DNA of 64,000 bases. Origin: Bacteroidota bacterium. GTDB taxonomy: Bacteria > Bacteroidota > Bacteroidia > Bacteroidales > Prolixibacteraceae. The notes beneath the pieces are model-generated. The model did not search any database and was not told the origin of the DNA. It saw only the letters and a program-made list of their open reading frames with translations. The translations under genes were made by a program, and so were the position numbers. Below are positions 44,861 through 54,531 of the stretch, piece after piece. Positions within the stretch are counted from its first letter, which is position 1. The number at the start of each line of letters is the position of its first letter. The stretch is from positions 1 to 64,000 of the forward strand of contig JAHEYT010000020.1 in the NCBI GenBank assembly GCA_023251455.1, given 5' to 3'.

Positions 44861-45316
44861 ATGGCATTATTTAAATTAAACATTAACAACAAAGAATTTC
44901 AGGTAGATGTTGATCCTTCGACTCCGATGCTTTGGGTACTCCGTGATCACCTCAACATGGTAGGTACCAAATTTGGCTGTGGCATAGCGCAATGCGGTGC
45001 CTGCACCATTCTCGTTGATGGTATTGCAACGCGTTCGTGTATAACTTTTGTCGATACAGTAGGAGAAAAAAAAATAACAACCATCGAAGGGCTTTCTGAA
45101 AATGGGGATCATCCGCTTCAGCAGGCGTGGATTGAACATGATGTTCCGCAATGCGGCTATTGCCAGAGTGGACAAATAATGAATGCTGCGGGTTTATTGA
45201 AAGCAAATCCTCATCCAACCGATGAAGAAATTGAATCAGCCATGCATGGCAATATTTGCCGTTGTGGAACTTACACCCGAATCAAAGCAGCCATTAAAAC
45301 CGCGGCTAATTCTTAA
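44861..45316 (+). CDS. iorA: [2Fe-2S] small subunit of isoquinoline-1-oxidoreductase-type Mo hydroxylase
   Basis: 151 residues. The plant-type ferredoxin domain contains FGCGIAQCGACTILVDG plus the later Cys in TRSCITFVD. The C-terminal all-helical [2Fe-2S] domain has CGYCQSGQIMNAAGLL and GNICRCGTYTRIKAAI. It passes electrons from the molybdopterin subunit encoded next door. Size and motifs are normal. No signal peptide is visible; it would travel with the Tat-exported large subunit. A symbol for substrate specificity is not certain. Confidence 0.9.
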   Translation: MALFKLNINNKEFQVDVDPSTPMLWVLRDHLNMVGTKFGCGIAQCGACTILVDGIATRSCITFVDTVGEKKITTIEGLSENGDHPLQQAWIEHDVPQCGYCQSGQIMNAAGLLKANPHPTDEEIESAMHGNICRCGTYTRIKAAIKTAANS

Positions 45317-45374
45317 CGAACTTTTGTTCAGATTTTCTTTGTTCATTATTGAATAGACTCTAAAATCACGAAAC

Positions 45375-47621
45375 ATGACAATTGTAAAAACAGAACTCAA
45401 TAGACGTTCCTTCATAAAAAGTTCTTTGTTAACAGGTGGAGGACTGCTGATTGGTTTTAACTGGCTGGCAGCCTGCAACAGTGCCAATACAACCAAGGGC
45501 CTGCCTATTCCGGAAGAATGGTTTGAAATCACCGGTTATTTGAAGATCGGTGAAAACGGTGTGGTAACCATCCTATCGCCTAATCCTGAAATTGGGCAGA
45601 ATGTCAAAACCTCCATGCCCATGATTGTGGCTGAAGAACTGGATGTAGACTGGAAAAATGTGCTGGTTGAACAAGCCCCGTTAAACACGGCCATTTTTAA
45701 CCGGCAACTGGCCGGAGGAAGTGATTCGATCAAACAAAGCTGGCCCGGACTTAGAATGGCGGGCGCTTCAGCCCGAAATATGTTGATGAACGCTGCTGCA
45801 AAAAAATGGAATGTACCGGTGGAAGAAATCACAACCGAGCTTGGTATATTATATCATAAAAGTAGTGGCAAAAAAGCCGGTTACGGTGAGGTCGCTTCAG
45901 CAGCAGCCCAACTTCCAGTTCCAAAAGAGGTGGAATTGAAGGACCTGAAAGATTTTAAAATTATCGGGACTTCCAGAAAAAATGTGGACGGACAAAAGAT
46001 CGTAACTGGCCAGCCCTTGTTTGGCCTCGATTATAAAAAGGACGGAATGCTTATCGCCATGATCGTCCATCCGCCGGCTTTTGGTATGAAATTGAAATCG
46101 TTCGATGCAACGGAAGTAAAAGCCAAGCCTGGAATCAAAGACGTTTTTCAAATTAAAATATACAATGACGACTATAAACCACAGTGGTGCGATACTACTT
46201 CGTTCTCTGAACTGGTTGTTGTCGTTGGGAACTCAACCTGGGAAGTAATGAGCGCCAGGGCGTATTTAAAAGTAGAATGGGAACCTTTTGCCGATTATAA
46301 AATTGCGATGGCTGGCTGGGGAGGTGATCAGCTTGTCACTGTTCCTGCAGGATTGGAGAGTACAGCCGACCACAATGCCAAAATGGTGGCAGCAGCTGCC
46401 AAACCCGGCAAGATTGAACGAAGAGACGGCAAGCCGGAAGAAGCTTTTAAAAATGCTGCGAAAGTGATTGAACGAACCTATACAGCCCCGTTCCTGGCAC
46501 ACAGTCCGATGGAGCCGATGAACTTTTTTGCCGATGTAACAGCTGACAATGCGGTATTGGTTGGTCCAATTCAGTCACCTGAATATATGGAAAAGACCTT
46601 GTCGGCACGGCTTGGTTTACCATTGAAAAACATTGATATTCAGATGACCCGCATGGGAGGTGGCTTCGGTCGGCGTTTGTATGGCCACTTTATGGTGGAA
46701 GTAGCTTTGATCTCGCAAAAAATGAAGGCACCTGTTAAATTGATTTATTCACGTGAAGATGAAATGACATTTGGTATTTATCGTCCGGCTTACCATGCCC
46801 TGTATCGCGCAGCGCTCGATGCCAACAATAATCTCATAGGCTTTCATGTCAAGATGGGTGGTGTTCCTGAAAATGCGCTCCATGCCAACCGATTTCCTGC
46901 CGGAGCAATTGATAACTATTTGGCCGAAAGCTGGGCAATTGAATCCAACATCAGTACGGGAGCATTTAGGGCGCCCGGCTCCAACTTCAATGCCGTTTCC
47001 GAGCAGTCTTTCCTTGACGAAGTGGCCGAGGCGATGGGCAAAGATCCGATACAGTTTCGGCTCGATCTTTTGAAAAAGGCAAAGGAAAATCCGGTGGGAG
47101 AAAAAAACGATTACGATGCGGCCCGTTATGCCGGAGTTCTTGAACTGGTGCGCGAAAAATCTGGCTGGGATACAAATTCAGCGGGGAAAAATCGCGGAGT
47201 TGCAGCTTATTTCTGTCACAGTTCTTATGTGGCCAACGTTGTTGATCTCACGGTTGAAAAAGATGTCCCCATCATTCAGAAAGTGTATGCCGCTATCGAT
47301 TGTGGCATTGTTGTGAATCCTGATGCTGCTATAAACATGACCGAAGGTAGCATTGTGGATGGAATTGGACATGCGATGTACGGCCAGATTACATTTAGTA
47401 AAGGACAACCGGATCAGGATAATTTCGATTCGTATCGTCTGATCCGACATGCAGAAGCACCCAAAGAGATTGAAGTTCATTTTGTCGAAAATGAGATTAA
47501 TCCAACCGGACTTGGCGAACCACCTTATCCGCCTGTGATGGGCGCATTGGCAAATGCCCTGTACAAAGCAACCGGCACCCGTCATTATCATCAGCCCTTT
47601 ATTAAAAACAGTTTTGAATGA
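45375..47621 (+). CDS. iorB: Molybdopterin large subunit of isoquinoline-1-oxidoreductase-type hydroxylase
   Basis: 748 residues with a Tat signal (LNRRSFIKSSLLTGGGLLIG), so the folded holoenzyme is exported. The xanthine-oxidase-family Moco domains are split IorB-fashion: TRMGGGFGRRLYGHFMVEVA, TGAFRAPGSNFNAVSEQSFL, and the catalytic Glu region PTGLGEPPYPPVMGALANAL near the end. It oxidises N-heterocycles or aldehydes; the substrate is unknown. There is no FAD subunit, as in the IorAB group. XdhC and MocA-like genes for cofactor insertion lie downstream on the same strand, after a repeat-bearing 228-bp spacer. Confidence 0.9.
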   Translation: MTIVKTELNRRSFIKSSLLTGGGLLIGFNWLAACNSANTTKGLPIPEEWFEITGYLKIGENGVVTILSPNPEIGQNVKTSMPMIVAEELDVDWKNVLVEQAPLNTAIFNRQLAGGSDSIKQSWPGLRMAGASARNMLMNAAAKKWNVPVEEITTELGILYHKSSGKKAGYGEVASAAAQLPVPKEVELKDLKDFKIIGTSRKNVDGQKIVTGQPLFGLDYKKDGMLIAMIVHPPAFGMKLKSFDATEVKAKPGIKDVFQIKIYNDDYKPQWCDTTSFSELVVVVGNSTWEVMSARAYLKVEWEPFADYKIAMAGWGGDQLVTVPAGLESTADHNAKMVAAAAKPGKIERRDGKPEEAFKNAAKVIERTYTAPFLAHSPMEPMNFFADVTADNAVLVGPIQSPEYMEKTLSARLGLPLKNIDIQMTRMGGGFGRRLYGHFMVEVALISQKMKAPVKLIYSREDEMTFGIYRPAYHALYRAALDANNNLIGFHVKMGGVPENALHANRFPAGAIDNYLAESWAIESNISTGAFRAPGSNFNAVSEQSFLDEVAEAMGKDPIQFRLDLLKKAKENPVGEKNDYDAARYAGVLELVREKSGWDTNSAGKNRGVAAYFCHSSYVANVVDLTVEKDVPIIQKVYAAIDCGIVVNPDAAINMTEGSIVDGIGHAMYGQITFSKGQPDQDNFDSYRLIRHAEAPKEIEVHFVENEINPTGLGEPPYPPVMGALANALYKATGTRHYHQPFIKNSFE

Positions 47622-47634
47622 TTTAAAAGGAAAG

Positions 47635-47732
47635 TTTATCCGCTACGCGGAAACTTAGGACTATCTCGCTATTGATCTACAATACTTTATCCGCTACGCG
47701 GAAAATTCTCCGTAGGAGAAAAAGTGTTGTAG
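47635..47732. repeat. Nested palindromic intergenic element with duplicated 19-mer
   Basis: TTTATCCGCTACGCGGAAA occurs at 47635-47653 and 47686-47704. TTCTCCGTAGGAGAA follows at 47706-47720. The second copy and this palindrome sit inside an outer stem CTACAATACTTT (47677-47688) / AAAGTGTTGTAG (47721-47732). The design (outer stem, inner GC palindromes) parallels 13051-13190. Confidence 0.65.
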
Positions 47733-47849
47733 AAAAATCAAGGACCGAACGCAGAATACCTCGTAGAGGTTAAACTTGTTAAGTGTTTGATTGAGATGGA
47801 AAAATTTTAACCATACACCAATGGGTTCAAATTCATTGTTTTAAATAAC

Positions 47850-48872
47850 TTGATTATGACACATGAAATACGACTGTTATTTCAGACCTTAAAAAGCTGG
47901 CAGAAAATTGGCAAAAAAGCTGTTTTTATTTCGGTAGTTGCTCTTGAAGGTTCTTCCTATCGTCGCCCCGGAGTTTGCATGATTATGAGTCAGGACGGCG
48001 AGATGGTTGGAGCCGTGAGCGGTGGTTGTGTCGAAACAGAAATTGAGCGACAAGCACAGCGGGTTTTCCAGACTGGGAAAGCCAAAGTAATTGTTTACGA
48101 CGGACGTTTCCGGATTGGCTGCGAGGGAATCATTCATATTTTGATTGAACCGGTTTCTATCTCGGATGAATTATTTTCGGCATTTGTAACCCAGGTTGAT
48201 AACAGGCAGTCCTTCCAAATGGAAGCCTGGTTTTACCGCGAAGTCGGAGAATACGACGATGTAGGAACAATGGTGAACCTTAATGGTAAAAAATTTGCCC
48301 TGAATCCTTCGTTTACAATCGACCTGATTGCGCATCAGGAATGTTTTACCCAAACTTTAAAACCGCCTTTCCAGCTTTTCATTTTTGGGGCCGAACACGA
48401 TGCTGTTCAGTTGAGCCAGTCGGCTAAATTGCTCGGATGGAAAATTACCGTAGTTGCTTCGCCCGACGAATCGAAATCATGCGAATATTTTCCGGGAGTC
48501 CATTCGTTGATTTCACCAACTTTCGATACTATCGACACATCTGGAATTGATGAACAAACCGCCGTGGTTTTAATGACACACAGCTTTAATAAAGATGTTC
48601 AGTACCTGATGGCGCTGAAAGATACCCAGCCTGCATACCTTGGATTATTGGGCTCGAACAACCGGAGAGAACGTGTTCTTTCGATGCTACTCGATTATAT
48701 GCCCGATATTTCGACTGATTTTCTGGAACAGATTCACGGGCCGGCCGGAATCAGCATTGGCGCTGAAAGCGCTTCAGAAATTGCGGTGTCCATTCTGTCC
48801 GAAATTTTGAGTGTCATCCGTCACCAGAAGCCCATTGCCCTGACGGAGAAAATAGGTTCAATACATGGATAA
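47850..48872 (+). CDS. xdhC: XdhC-family Mo-hydroxylase maturation factor
   Basis: 340 residues. The N-terminal XdhC/CoxI domain (VVALEGSSYRRPGVCMIMSQ, GAVSGGCVETEIERQA, IGCEGIIHILIEPV) is joined to a C-terminal Rossmann domain (LFIFGAEHDAVQLSQSAKLL, AYLGLLGSNNRRERVL, IHGPAGISIGAESASEIAVS). XdhC proteins bind molybdopterin and promote its sulfuration and insertion into xanthine-dehydrogenase-type enzymes. It follows iorAB and overlaps the MocA-like gene by 8 bp, which fits a maturation role for IorB. Confidence 0.9.
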   Translation: MIMTHEIRLLFQTLKSWQKIGKKAVFISVVALEGSSYRRPGVCMIMSQDGEMVGAVSGGCVETEIERQAQRVFQTGKAKVIVYDGRFRIGCEGIIHILIEPVSISDELFSAFVTQVDNRQSFQMEAWFYREVGEYDDVGTMVNLNGKKFALNPSFTIDLIAHQECFTQTLKPPFQLFIFGAEHDAVQLSQSAKLLGWKITVVASPDESKSCEYFPGVHSLISPTFDTIDTSGIDEQTAVVLMTHSFNKDVQYLMALKDTQPAYLGLLGSNNRRERVLSMLLDYMPDISTDFLEQIHGPAGISIGAESASEIAVSILSEILSVIRHQKPIALTEKIGSIHG

Positions 48873-49476
48873 AATTCCAATTTTACTTTTGGCTGCCGGA
48901 GGTTCAACCCGAATGGGACAACCCAAACAATTGTTGCCCTGGGGAAACCAAACTCTGATTGAGCATCAAATTCAGACTTTACAAAAAACAGGAAATCCGG
49001 TTAATGTGGTTTTAGGTTCAAATTCGGATCTTATTTTTCCCGTAATTCAGAAATATGGAGTTGACATTTTCATTAATTCTGAATGGAAATGTGGAATGGG
49101 CAGCTCAATTTCACTTGGAATAAGTGTAATCATTCAAAAATTTCCGAATACAGATGGGGTATTGATCACGCTTTTGGACCAGCCAATGGTTACAACTTTC
49201 TATCTCGAAAAAATGTTTTACGCTTATCAGCCCGACTCGAAACAAATTATATCCTCACGTTCCGCTTCAGGATGGAAAGGTGTTCCCGTACTTTTTGACA
49301 AATGCTATTTTAAAGAACTTTCAGAATTAAAAAATGAAGAGGGTGCTAAAAAAATCATTAAACGCCACGAAGAAAACGTAATCCTTTTAGATGGTGGTGA
49401 TTTATTGGAAGACATGGATACTCCCCTAGTCTATCAACAATTGTTGAGTAAATTTATTAATCAATCCGAATTTTAG
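48865..49476 (+). CDS. mocA: MocA-like molybdopterin nucleotidyltransferase
   Basis: 203 residues of the NTP-transferase fold. The N-terminal signature is LLAAGGSTRMGQPKQLLPWG, followed by NSEWKCGMGSSISLGIS (the GMGxSL motif), TLLDQPMV and KGVPVLFDKCYF. MocA/MobA-like enzymes attach CMP or GMP to molybdopterin. The G-M-G-x-S-L form and the pairing with XdhC point to the cytidylyl type used by hydroxylases of this family. It is translationally coupled to xdhC. A mobA-type assignment cannot be fully excluded by reading. Confidence 0.87.
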   Translation: MDKIPILLLAAGGSTRMGQPKQLLPWGNQTLIEHQIQTLQKTGNPVNVVLGSNSDLIFPVIQKYGVDIFINSEWKCGMGSSISLGISVIIQKFPNTDGVLITLLDQPMVTTFYLEKMFYAYQPDSKQIISSRSASGWKGVPVLFDKCYFKELSELKNEEGAKKIIKRHEENVILLDGGDLLEDMDTPLVYQQLLSKFINQSEF

Positions 49477-49524
49477 TTTAAGTCAAGAACATAAAGTTGC
49501 CGAATATGAAACCATAAAAAGGGT

Positions 49525-50615
<1,091 letters not shown>

Positions 50616-50620
50616 TAGTG

Positions 50621-51133
50621 ATGGCAAAATCAAAAATCCTGATTGTGTATTATTCGCGCAAAGGCCAGAATTATGTCGGCAGTCGAATTGTAAATCTTCC
50701 GGTTGGAAACACTGAAGTGGCCGCCAAAATGGCTCAGGAAATAACCGGAGGCGATATCTTTGAAATTTGCACGGTAAAATCGTATCCGGTTGATTACACC
50801 GAAACTACAGAAGTCGCAACGGTTGAGAAACGAACCAATGCACGACCTGAGCTTTCCTCCTATGTCGTGAACATGGACCAATACGATACGATCATTTTAG
50901 GCTATCCAAACTGGTGGGGAACTTTCCCAATGGCCGTGTTTACCTTTCTGGAAGAATACGATTTCACCGGAAAGACTATCCTACCCTTTTGCACACACGA
51001 AGGAAGCGGTCTGGGCGGTAGTGAACGCGACATTCGGAAACTTTGCCCAGATGCAAAGGTGCTGCCCGGATTGGATATTCGTGGCGGAAGTGTAAAAAGT
51101 GCAGGCGATGCAATTAAATCATGGCTTTCCTGA
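50621..51133 (+). CDS. Flavodoxin
   Basis: 170 residues from the ATG at 50621; a GTG one codon earlier is possible. The FMN phosphate loop is ILIVYYSRKGQNYVG. The isoalloxazine loop LGYPNWWGTFPMAVFTFLEE and the HEGSGLGGSERDI segment mark the flavodoxin_4 type common in Firmicutes and Bacteroidota. It acts as a one- or two-electron carrier or a quinone/substrate reductase. It is co-transcribed with the aldo/keto reductase and ends at a strong terminator. Confidence 0.88.
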   Translation: MAKSKILIVYYSRKGQNYVGSRIVNLPVGNTEVAAKMAQEITGGDIFEICTVKSYPVDYTETTEVATVEKRTNARPELSSYVVNMDQYDTIILGYPNWWGTFPMAVFTFLEEYDFTGKTILPFCTHEGSGLGGSERDIRKLCPDAKVLPGLDIRGGSVKSAGDAIKSWLS

Positions 51134-51155
51134 AACCGAAAAGAAAACAATTGGT

Positions 51156-51194
51156 AAAAGGCGCAAAGGAATACGATTTCTTTGCGCCTTTTTT
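51156..51194 (+). terminator. Terminator after the flavodoxin gene
   Basis: AAAAGGCGCAAAG / CTTTGCGCCTTTT, a 13-bp stem with an 11-base loop followed by T's. It separates the flavodoxin and the convergent modC gene. Confidence 0.88.
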
Positions 51195-51210
51195 GATGGT
51201 AAAAACCACA

Positions 51211-52104
51211 TCATATTGTATTTAACTTGCTGATAATCGGATTAAACGCCTTTGAGAAAACCATCACCCTATCTCCTATCATCAGATTTTTGAGGTCGCT
51301 ATCAAATGCTATAACTTTAATAATCTGGTTATTTCCGGAAATTACTGTTACAATATAGATTGTGTCTTGTTTGTCGATTCGCGCAATTTGTCCGGTAATC
51401 TGCACTTTCCCGCTGATGCTGTTGTCCAAAAAAACATCTTCAGGAGTTCCTGTTCGGGTTACCTCACCCTTTTCGAGGCAGATTACCTGAGTGGCCAAAC
51501 GAAAAACCTCATTCAAATCGTGACTAACCATCAACGTTGTTACTCCCAATAGCTGGTGAGCCTTGGCTATTTCATCCTGAAGCGTGTTTCGCATTTCAGC
51601 ATCCAATGCCGAAAGTGGTTCATCTAAAAGTAAGAGTTGAGGCTTGCGGGCAAGGGCGCGGGCCAAAGCCACCCGCTGTTTTTGTCCGCCAGATAAGCTA
51701 CCGGGTTTTCTGCTCCTGAATTCGGTCAAACCAAAAATGCCAAGCAATTCATTTACTGAAGCCTCGTTCTTTTCAGGCTGTGCAAACCGGATATTTTGTT
51801 CTACCGTCATATTCGGAAAAAGCGCAAAATCCTGAAACATCAGGCTAATGTTCCGCAACTGTGGAACAACATTAATTTGTCTCGCAGAATCGAACCAAAC
51901 CGTGTTTCCGAATTTAACTATTCCTTTATCAGGATTGATTAATCCGGCCAGAATCCGAAGCAGCGTTGTTTTCCCGGCTCCCGACTGTCCAAATAAGGCA
52001 ACCAGTTCGCCGGACACAATGGATGTTTGAACCTTGAGGTTCATTGGCCCATCTGCCGTGAGCATCCGCTTTTCAACATCAATAAAGATTACATCATTTT
52101 CCAT
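51211..52104 (-). CDS. modC: Molybdate ABC transporter ATP-binding protein
   Basis: 297 residues. Walker A is LFGQSGAGKTTLLRILAG (about 36-45), the Q-loop is ISLMFQDFALFPN, the signature is GSLSGGQKQRVALARALA, Walker B is LLLLDEPLSALD and the H-loop is TLMVSHDL. The last 65 residues form one TOBE-like domain (GQIARIDKQDTIYIVTVISG) that may sense molybdate. Its start overlaps modB by 16 bp. It energises molybdate import, needed here for both nitrogenase and the Mo hydroxylase. It is the last gene of the nif/mod run. Confidence 0.92.
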   Translation of the reverse strand: MENDVIFIDVEKRMLTADGPMNLKVQTSIVSGELVALFGQSGAGKTTLLRILAGLINPDKGIVKFGNTVWFDSARQINVVPQLRNISLMFQDFALFPNMTVEQNIRFAQPEKNEASVNELLGIFGLTEFRSRKPGSLSGGQKQRVALARALARKPQLLLLDEPLSALDAEMRNTLQDEIAKAHQLLGVTTLMVSHDLNEVFRLATQVICLEKGEVTRTGTPEDVFLDNSISGKVQITGQIARIDKQDTIYIVTVISGNNQIIKVIAFDSDLKNLMIGDRVMVFSKAFNPIISKLNTI

Positions 52105-52769
52105 GAGTCGTATTTTTTATTGATGCTATAGATAATAGTAAGCAGAATTAACGAAGTCAGGAATAAAATTAAAGCGTATCGGTTGGCCGCTTCAAAATTG
52201 AGCGCTTGTACCTCGTCGTAAATGGCAATGGAAGCGACCCGGGTTTCGCCGGGCATATTGCCGCCAACCATCAGCACAATCCCAAATTCGCCGATGCTGT
52301 GTGCAAAAGTAAGCGCCACGGCAGTGATAATCGATGGTTTGATGTTTGGAAGCAAAACTCTGAAAAATGTGATACTTTTCGATTTCCCCAGCGTATAGGA
52401 TGCTTCGCGCAAACTGTCGGGCAAAGCACGAAGTCCATTGTGGAGTGGCTGAACCATAAATGGCAGGCTAAAAATAACCGAGGCAATCAGCACACCCTCG
52501 AACGAAAAAGCCAGACGAACATCGAACACTCGTCCCAGCCATTCGCCAAACCAATTGCGCGGACTATAAATCACCAGCATGTAATAGCCAATTACCGAAG
52601 GCGGCAATACCATCGGCATACTTACCAAAGCTTCAATCAGTGGTTTTATCCTGACTTTGGTATAAGCCAGCCAATACGCAAACGGCAGCCCGATCAGGAT
52701 TAAAATGACTGTTGTTGAAACTGCCAGTTTCAGCGTAAGCCAGAGAGTTTGTGCAAATTGTGGATCCAT
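52089..52769 (-). CDS. modB: Molybdate ABC transporter permease
   Basis: 226 residues with five to six TM helices, starting LAVSTTVILILIGLPFAYWL. The EAA loop is LREASYTLGKSKSITFFRVL and then LPNI, and IGEFGIVLMVGGNMPGET is the ModB-specific stretch near the C-terminal helices. It overlaps modC. An 80-bp spacer with a hairpin separates it from mop. Confidence 0.92.
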   Translation of the reverse strand: MDPQFAQTLWLTLKLAVSTTVILILIGLPFAYWLAYTKVRIKPLIEALVSMPMVLPPSVIGYYMLVIYSPRNWFGEWLGRVFDVRLAFSFEGVLIASVIFSLPFMVQPLHNGLRALPDSLREASYTLGKSKSITFFRVLLPNIKPSIITAVALTFAHSIGEFGIVLMVGGNMPGETRVASIAIYDEVQALNFEAANRYALILFLTSLILLTIIYSINKKYDSWKMM

Positions 52770-52787
52770 ATTAAGTCATTAGAAAAT

Positions 52788-52844
52788 AGTCAATAGTAAA
52801 CAGGAAAAAGAATAGAGGAAAGGAATTTCCAATGACTATTGACT
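52788..52844. repeat. Hairpin between mop and modB (possible attenuator)
   Basis: AGTCAATAGT / ACTATTGACT (10 bp) around a 37-base loop, inside the mod operon. On the minus strand it ends with TATTTTCT rather than a clean T-run. Its flanks resemble the hairpin at 22295-22341 (GTCATTAG, GGAAAAA, TTTCCAATGACTA), so it is a copy of a dispersed repeat. Confidence 0.5.
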
Positions 52845-52849
52845 TTTTT

Positions 52850-53251
52850 CTATTTCTTCATCAGCGAAACTTCGTTGGCTTTAACCAGCGCTTCAACTTC
52901 GTCGCCAATTTTCAGGTCAAGCGAATTGACTGACCGCGTAGTTATGGCAGAAGTAATCGTATATTTCTGAAACTGCAGACTGACTTTACTCAGTAGTTCT
53001 CCGCGTTCAATTTGCAAAACAGTGCATTTCATACGGTTTCGCATACTAATCATTCCTGAAAGGTTTTTGGCCAGCGATACTTCGGTTTCCTTAAATACCA
53101 ATTCAATAGTATTGCCGGTTTGCAGCCACTCCGGTTGAGTCGCCGATTCGATCAGCATGGCCGAAAAGCCGTGCCCATCGACATCAACATCCACCAGAAG
53201 AATTGCTCCTGATTGCTGGATCTTGGATATCTTACCAGTTAACTTATTCAT
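52850..53251 (-). CDS. mop: Double TOBE/Mop molybdate-binding protein (molbindin)
   Basis: 133 residues made of two Mop/TOBE units: about 1-64 (NKLTGKISKIQQSGAILLVD, AKNLSGMISMRNRM) and about 68-131 (VLQIERGELLSKVSLQF, TTRSVNSLDLKIGDEVEALV, KANEVSLMKK). Molbindins store or buffer molybdate in the cytoplasm, and similar domains sense Mo in ModE. It lacks an HTH domain, so it is not ModE. It overlaps the end of modA by 4 bp and precedes modB, an unusual position inside a mod operon. Confidence 0.87.
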   Translation of the reverse strand: MNKLTGKISKIQQSGAILLVDVDVDGHGFSAMLIESATQPEWLQTGNTIELVFKETEVSLAKNLSGMISMRNRMKCTVLQIERGELLSKVSLQFQKYTITSAITTRSVNSLDLKIGDEVEALVKANEVSLMKK

Positions 53252-53994
53252 TTGGGTAAAGTAAATCCATATTTTTCAAAGATAAGCCTTGCAGCCGTCG
53301 CTGATATATATTCAGCAAAAGCAAATACATCTTTATTCCCTTTTGCATGATCGAGAATGACATAGGCCTGTTCAAGAGGCCGGTGTGATTTTTCGTCAAT
53401 CAGAAAATATTTTCCCTGATTGCTCATGGATGGTGATAAAACCAGTGATAACGCAATCAAACCCGCCTCCGCATTTCCCGAAAGGCAAAATTGGGCAGCC
53501 TGTGAAACGTTTTCTCCAAATATGAGCTCATCTTCAATCTTTTCATAAAGCTGATAATATTTCAAAGCTTCCACAGAGCGTTGTCCATAGGGTGCATGTT
53601 CCGGATTTGCAATCGCAATTTTTAAATTCGGTTTCTCTGTCAGAACAGACAAACCTCTGCTTACATCCAATGTTGCACTCCATAAAACAATCCGACCAAT
53701 TGCATATAATTTCGGATCGGTAAGCGTTAGTCCGGCTTCCTTTAATTTTTGTGGGTAGATAATATCTGCTGAGAAAAAAATATCGTACGGAGCTCCGTTT
53801 GAAATTTGTGTAAAAGCATTGCCTGAAGATCCATAAATGACTTCGATAGTTGCTCCTGAATTGTTTTTTTTGTAAGCTTTAACAACCTCATCCAAAGCGT
53901 ATCGCAAATCGGCAGCTGCCGCAATCTTAACGATTTGCGCCTGAGCCGTCATTGAAATCAAAAAGGCGATCAGATATATTATTCGTTTCATCAT
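53248..53994 (-). CDS. modA: Molybdate-binding periplasmic protein
   Basis: 248 residues. A signal peptide (MKRIIYLIAFLISMTAQA; a second Met is the more likely first) is followed by VKIAAAADLRYALDEVVKAY, the N-terminal ModA pattern with Ser/Ala oxyanion ligands. GSSGNAFTQISNGAPYDIFF and IAIANPEHAPYGQRSVEALK are the hallmarks of ModA/WtpA-type binding proteins. GNAEAGLIALSLVL supplies further ligands. It captures molybdate for ModBC. It begins 133 bp after the HEPN-like gene, so it may have its own promoter. Confidence 0.92.
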   Translation of the reverse strand: MMKRIIYLIAFLISMTAQAQIVKIAAAADLRYALDEVVKAYKKNNSGATIEVIYGSSGNAFTQISNGAPYDIFFSADIIYPQKLKEAGLTLTDPKLYAIGRIVLWSATLDVSRGLSVLTEKPNLKIAIANPEHAPYGQRSVEALKYYQLYEKIEDELIFGENVSQAAQFCLSGNAEAGLIALSLVLSPSMSNQGKYFLIDEKSHRPLEQAYVILDHAKGNKDVFAFAEYISATAARLIFEKYGFTLPK

Positions 53995-54126
53995 CTGTTT
54001 TTAAAACTACTCATTTATTTGTTTCCCACAAGCAGAGACTTTTAAAACCACAGCCAAATCGTTTTTGCCTGAACTGGATAACGGCATAAAATAACAAAGA
54101 TCAATGAAACACGAATTTCAAATCAT

Positions 54127-54531
54127 TTAACTTTCAATTGCCAGACAATCGCTTGTCCATTCCTTCAGCGAAGTTGCAAAGCTAACCATCCGATTGATCT
54201 CATCATCCGTTGGCACAATTTCAGGTGTAGGTTCAAGCGAACAAAAATTCATAAAACGGTTCATGAAACGAACTTCTGCATGAAATTCCTCCGGTGCATT
54301 GTGGTTTTTCTTCAACTCGCGATACATCGAAGAAATACTTGAATGTTCAGGAATAAACCCCGATTTCATCAATATGCTGGTCATGTAATTCTCGATCGAC
54401 ATGGCAACTACATTATAAATTACCAGATTGCCGAGCGTCTTTTTCTGCGATGCACCTAAAGCTGCCTTATAATAATCAGTTGCTTCCAAATAATAGCTTT
54501 CCCATTCCATAACTGTAGTTTTAATGTTCAT
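54127..54531 (-). CDS. HEPN-like small helical protein linked to nifV
   Basis: 134 residues, all helical, cytoplasmic. WESYYLEATDYYKAALGASQ, then NLVIYNVVAMSIENYMTSIL and SGFIPEHSSISSMYRELKKN resemble the HEPN fold (long amphipathic helices with the G-x-x-P-x-H turn of the 'higher eukaryote and prokaryote nucleotide-binding' group). The RNase motif R-x4-6-H is not present, so an RNase activity is unlikely. The start overlaps the end of nifV by 11 bp; a Met at 54510 is the alternative. Translational coupling to nifV suggests a nitrogen-fixation role, but none is known to me. Confidence 0.6.
   Translation of the reverse strand: MNIKTTVMEWESYYLEATDYYKAALGASQKKTLGNLVIYNVVAMSIENYMTSILMKSGFIPEHSSISSMYRELKKNHNAPEEFHAEVRFMNRFMNFCSLEPTPEIVPTDDEINRMVSFATSLKEWTSDCLAIES

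Noticed and set aside
52206..52703. Long plus-strand open frame opposite modB (165 codons)
   Set aside because: Complete antisense shadow of modB, which has full family motifs; no start context or domain.
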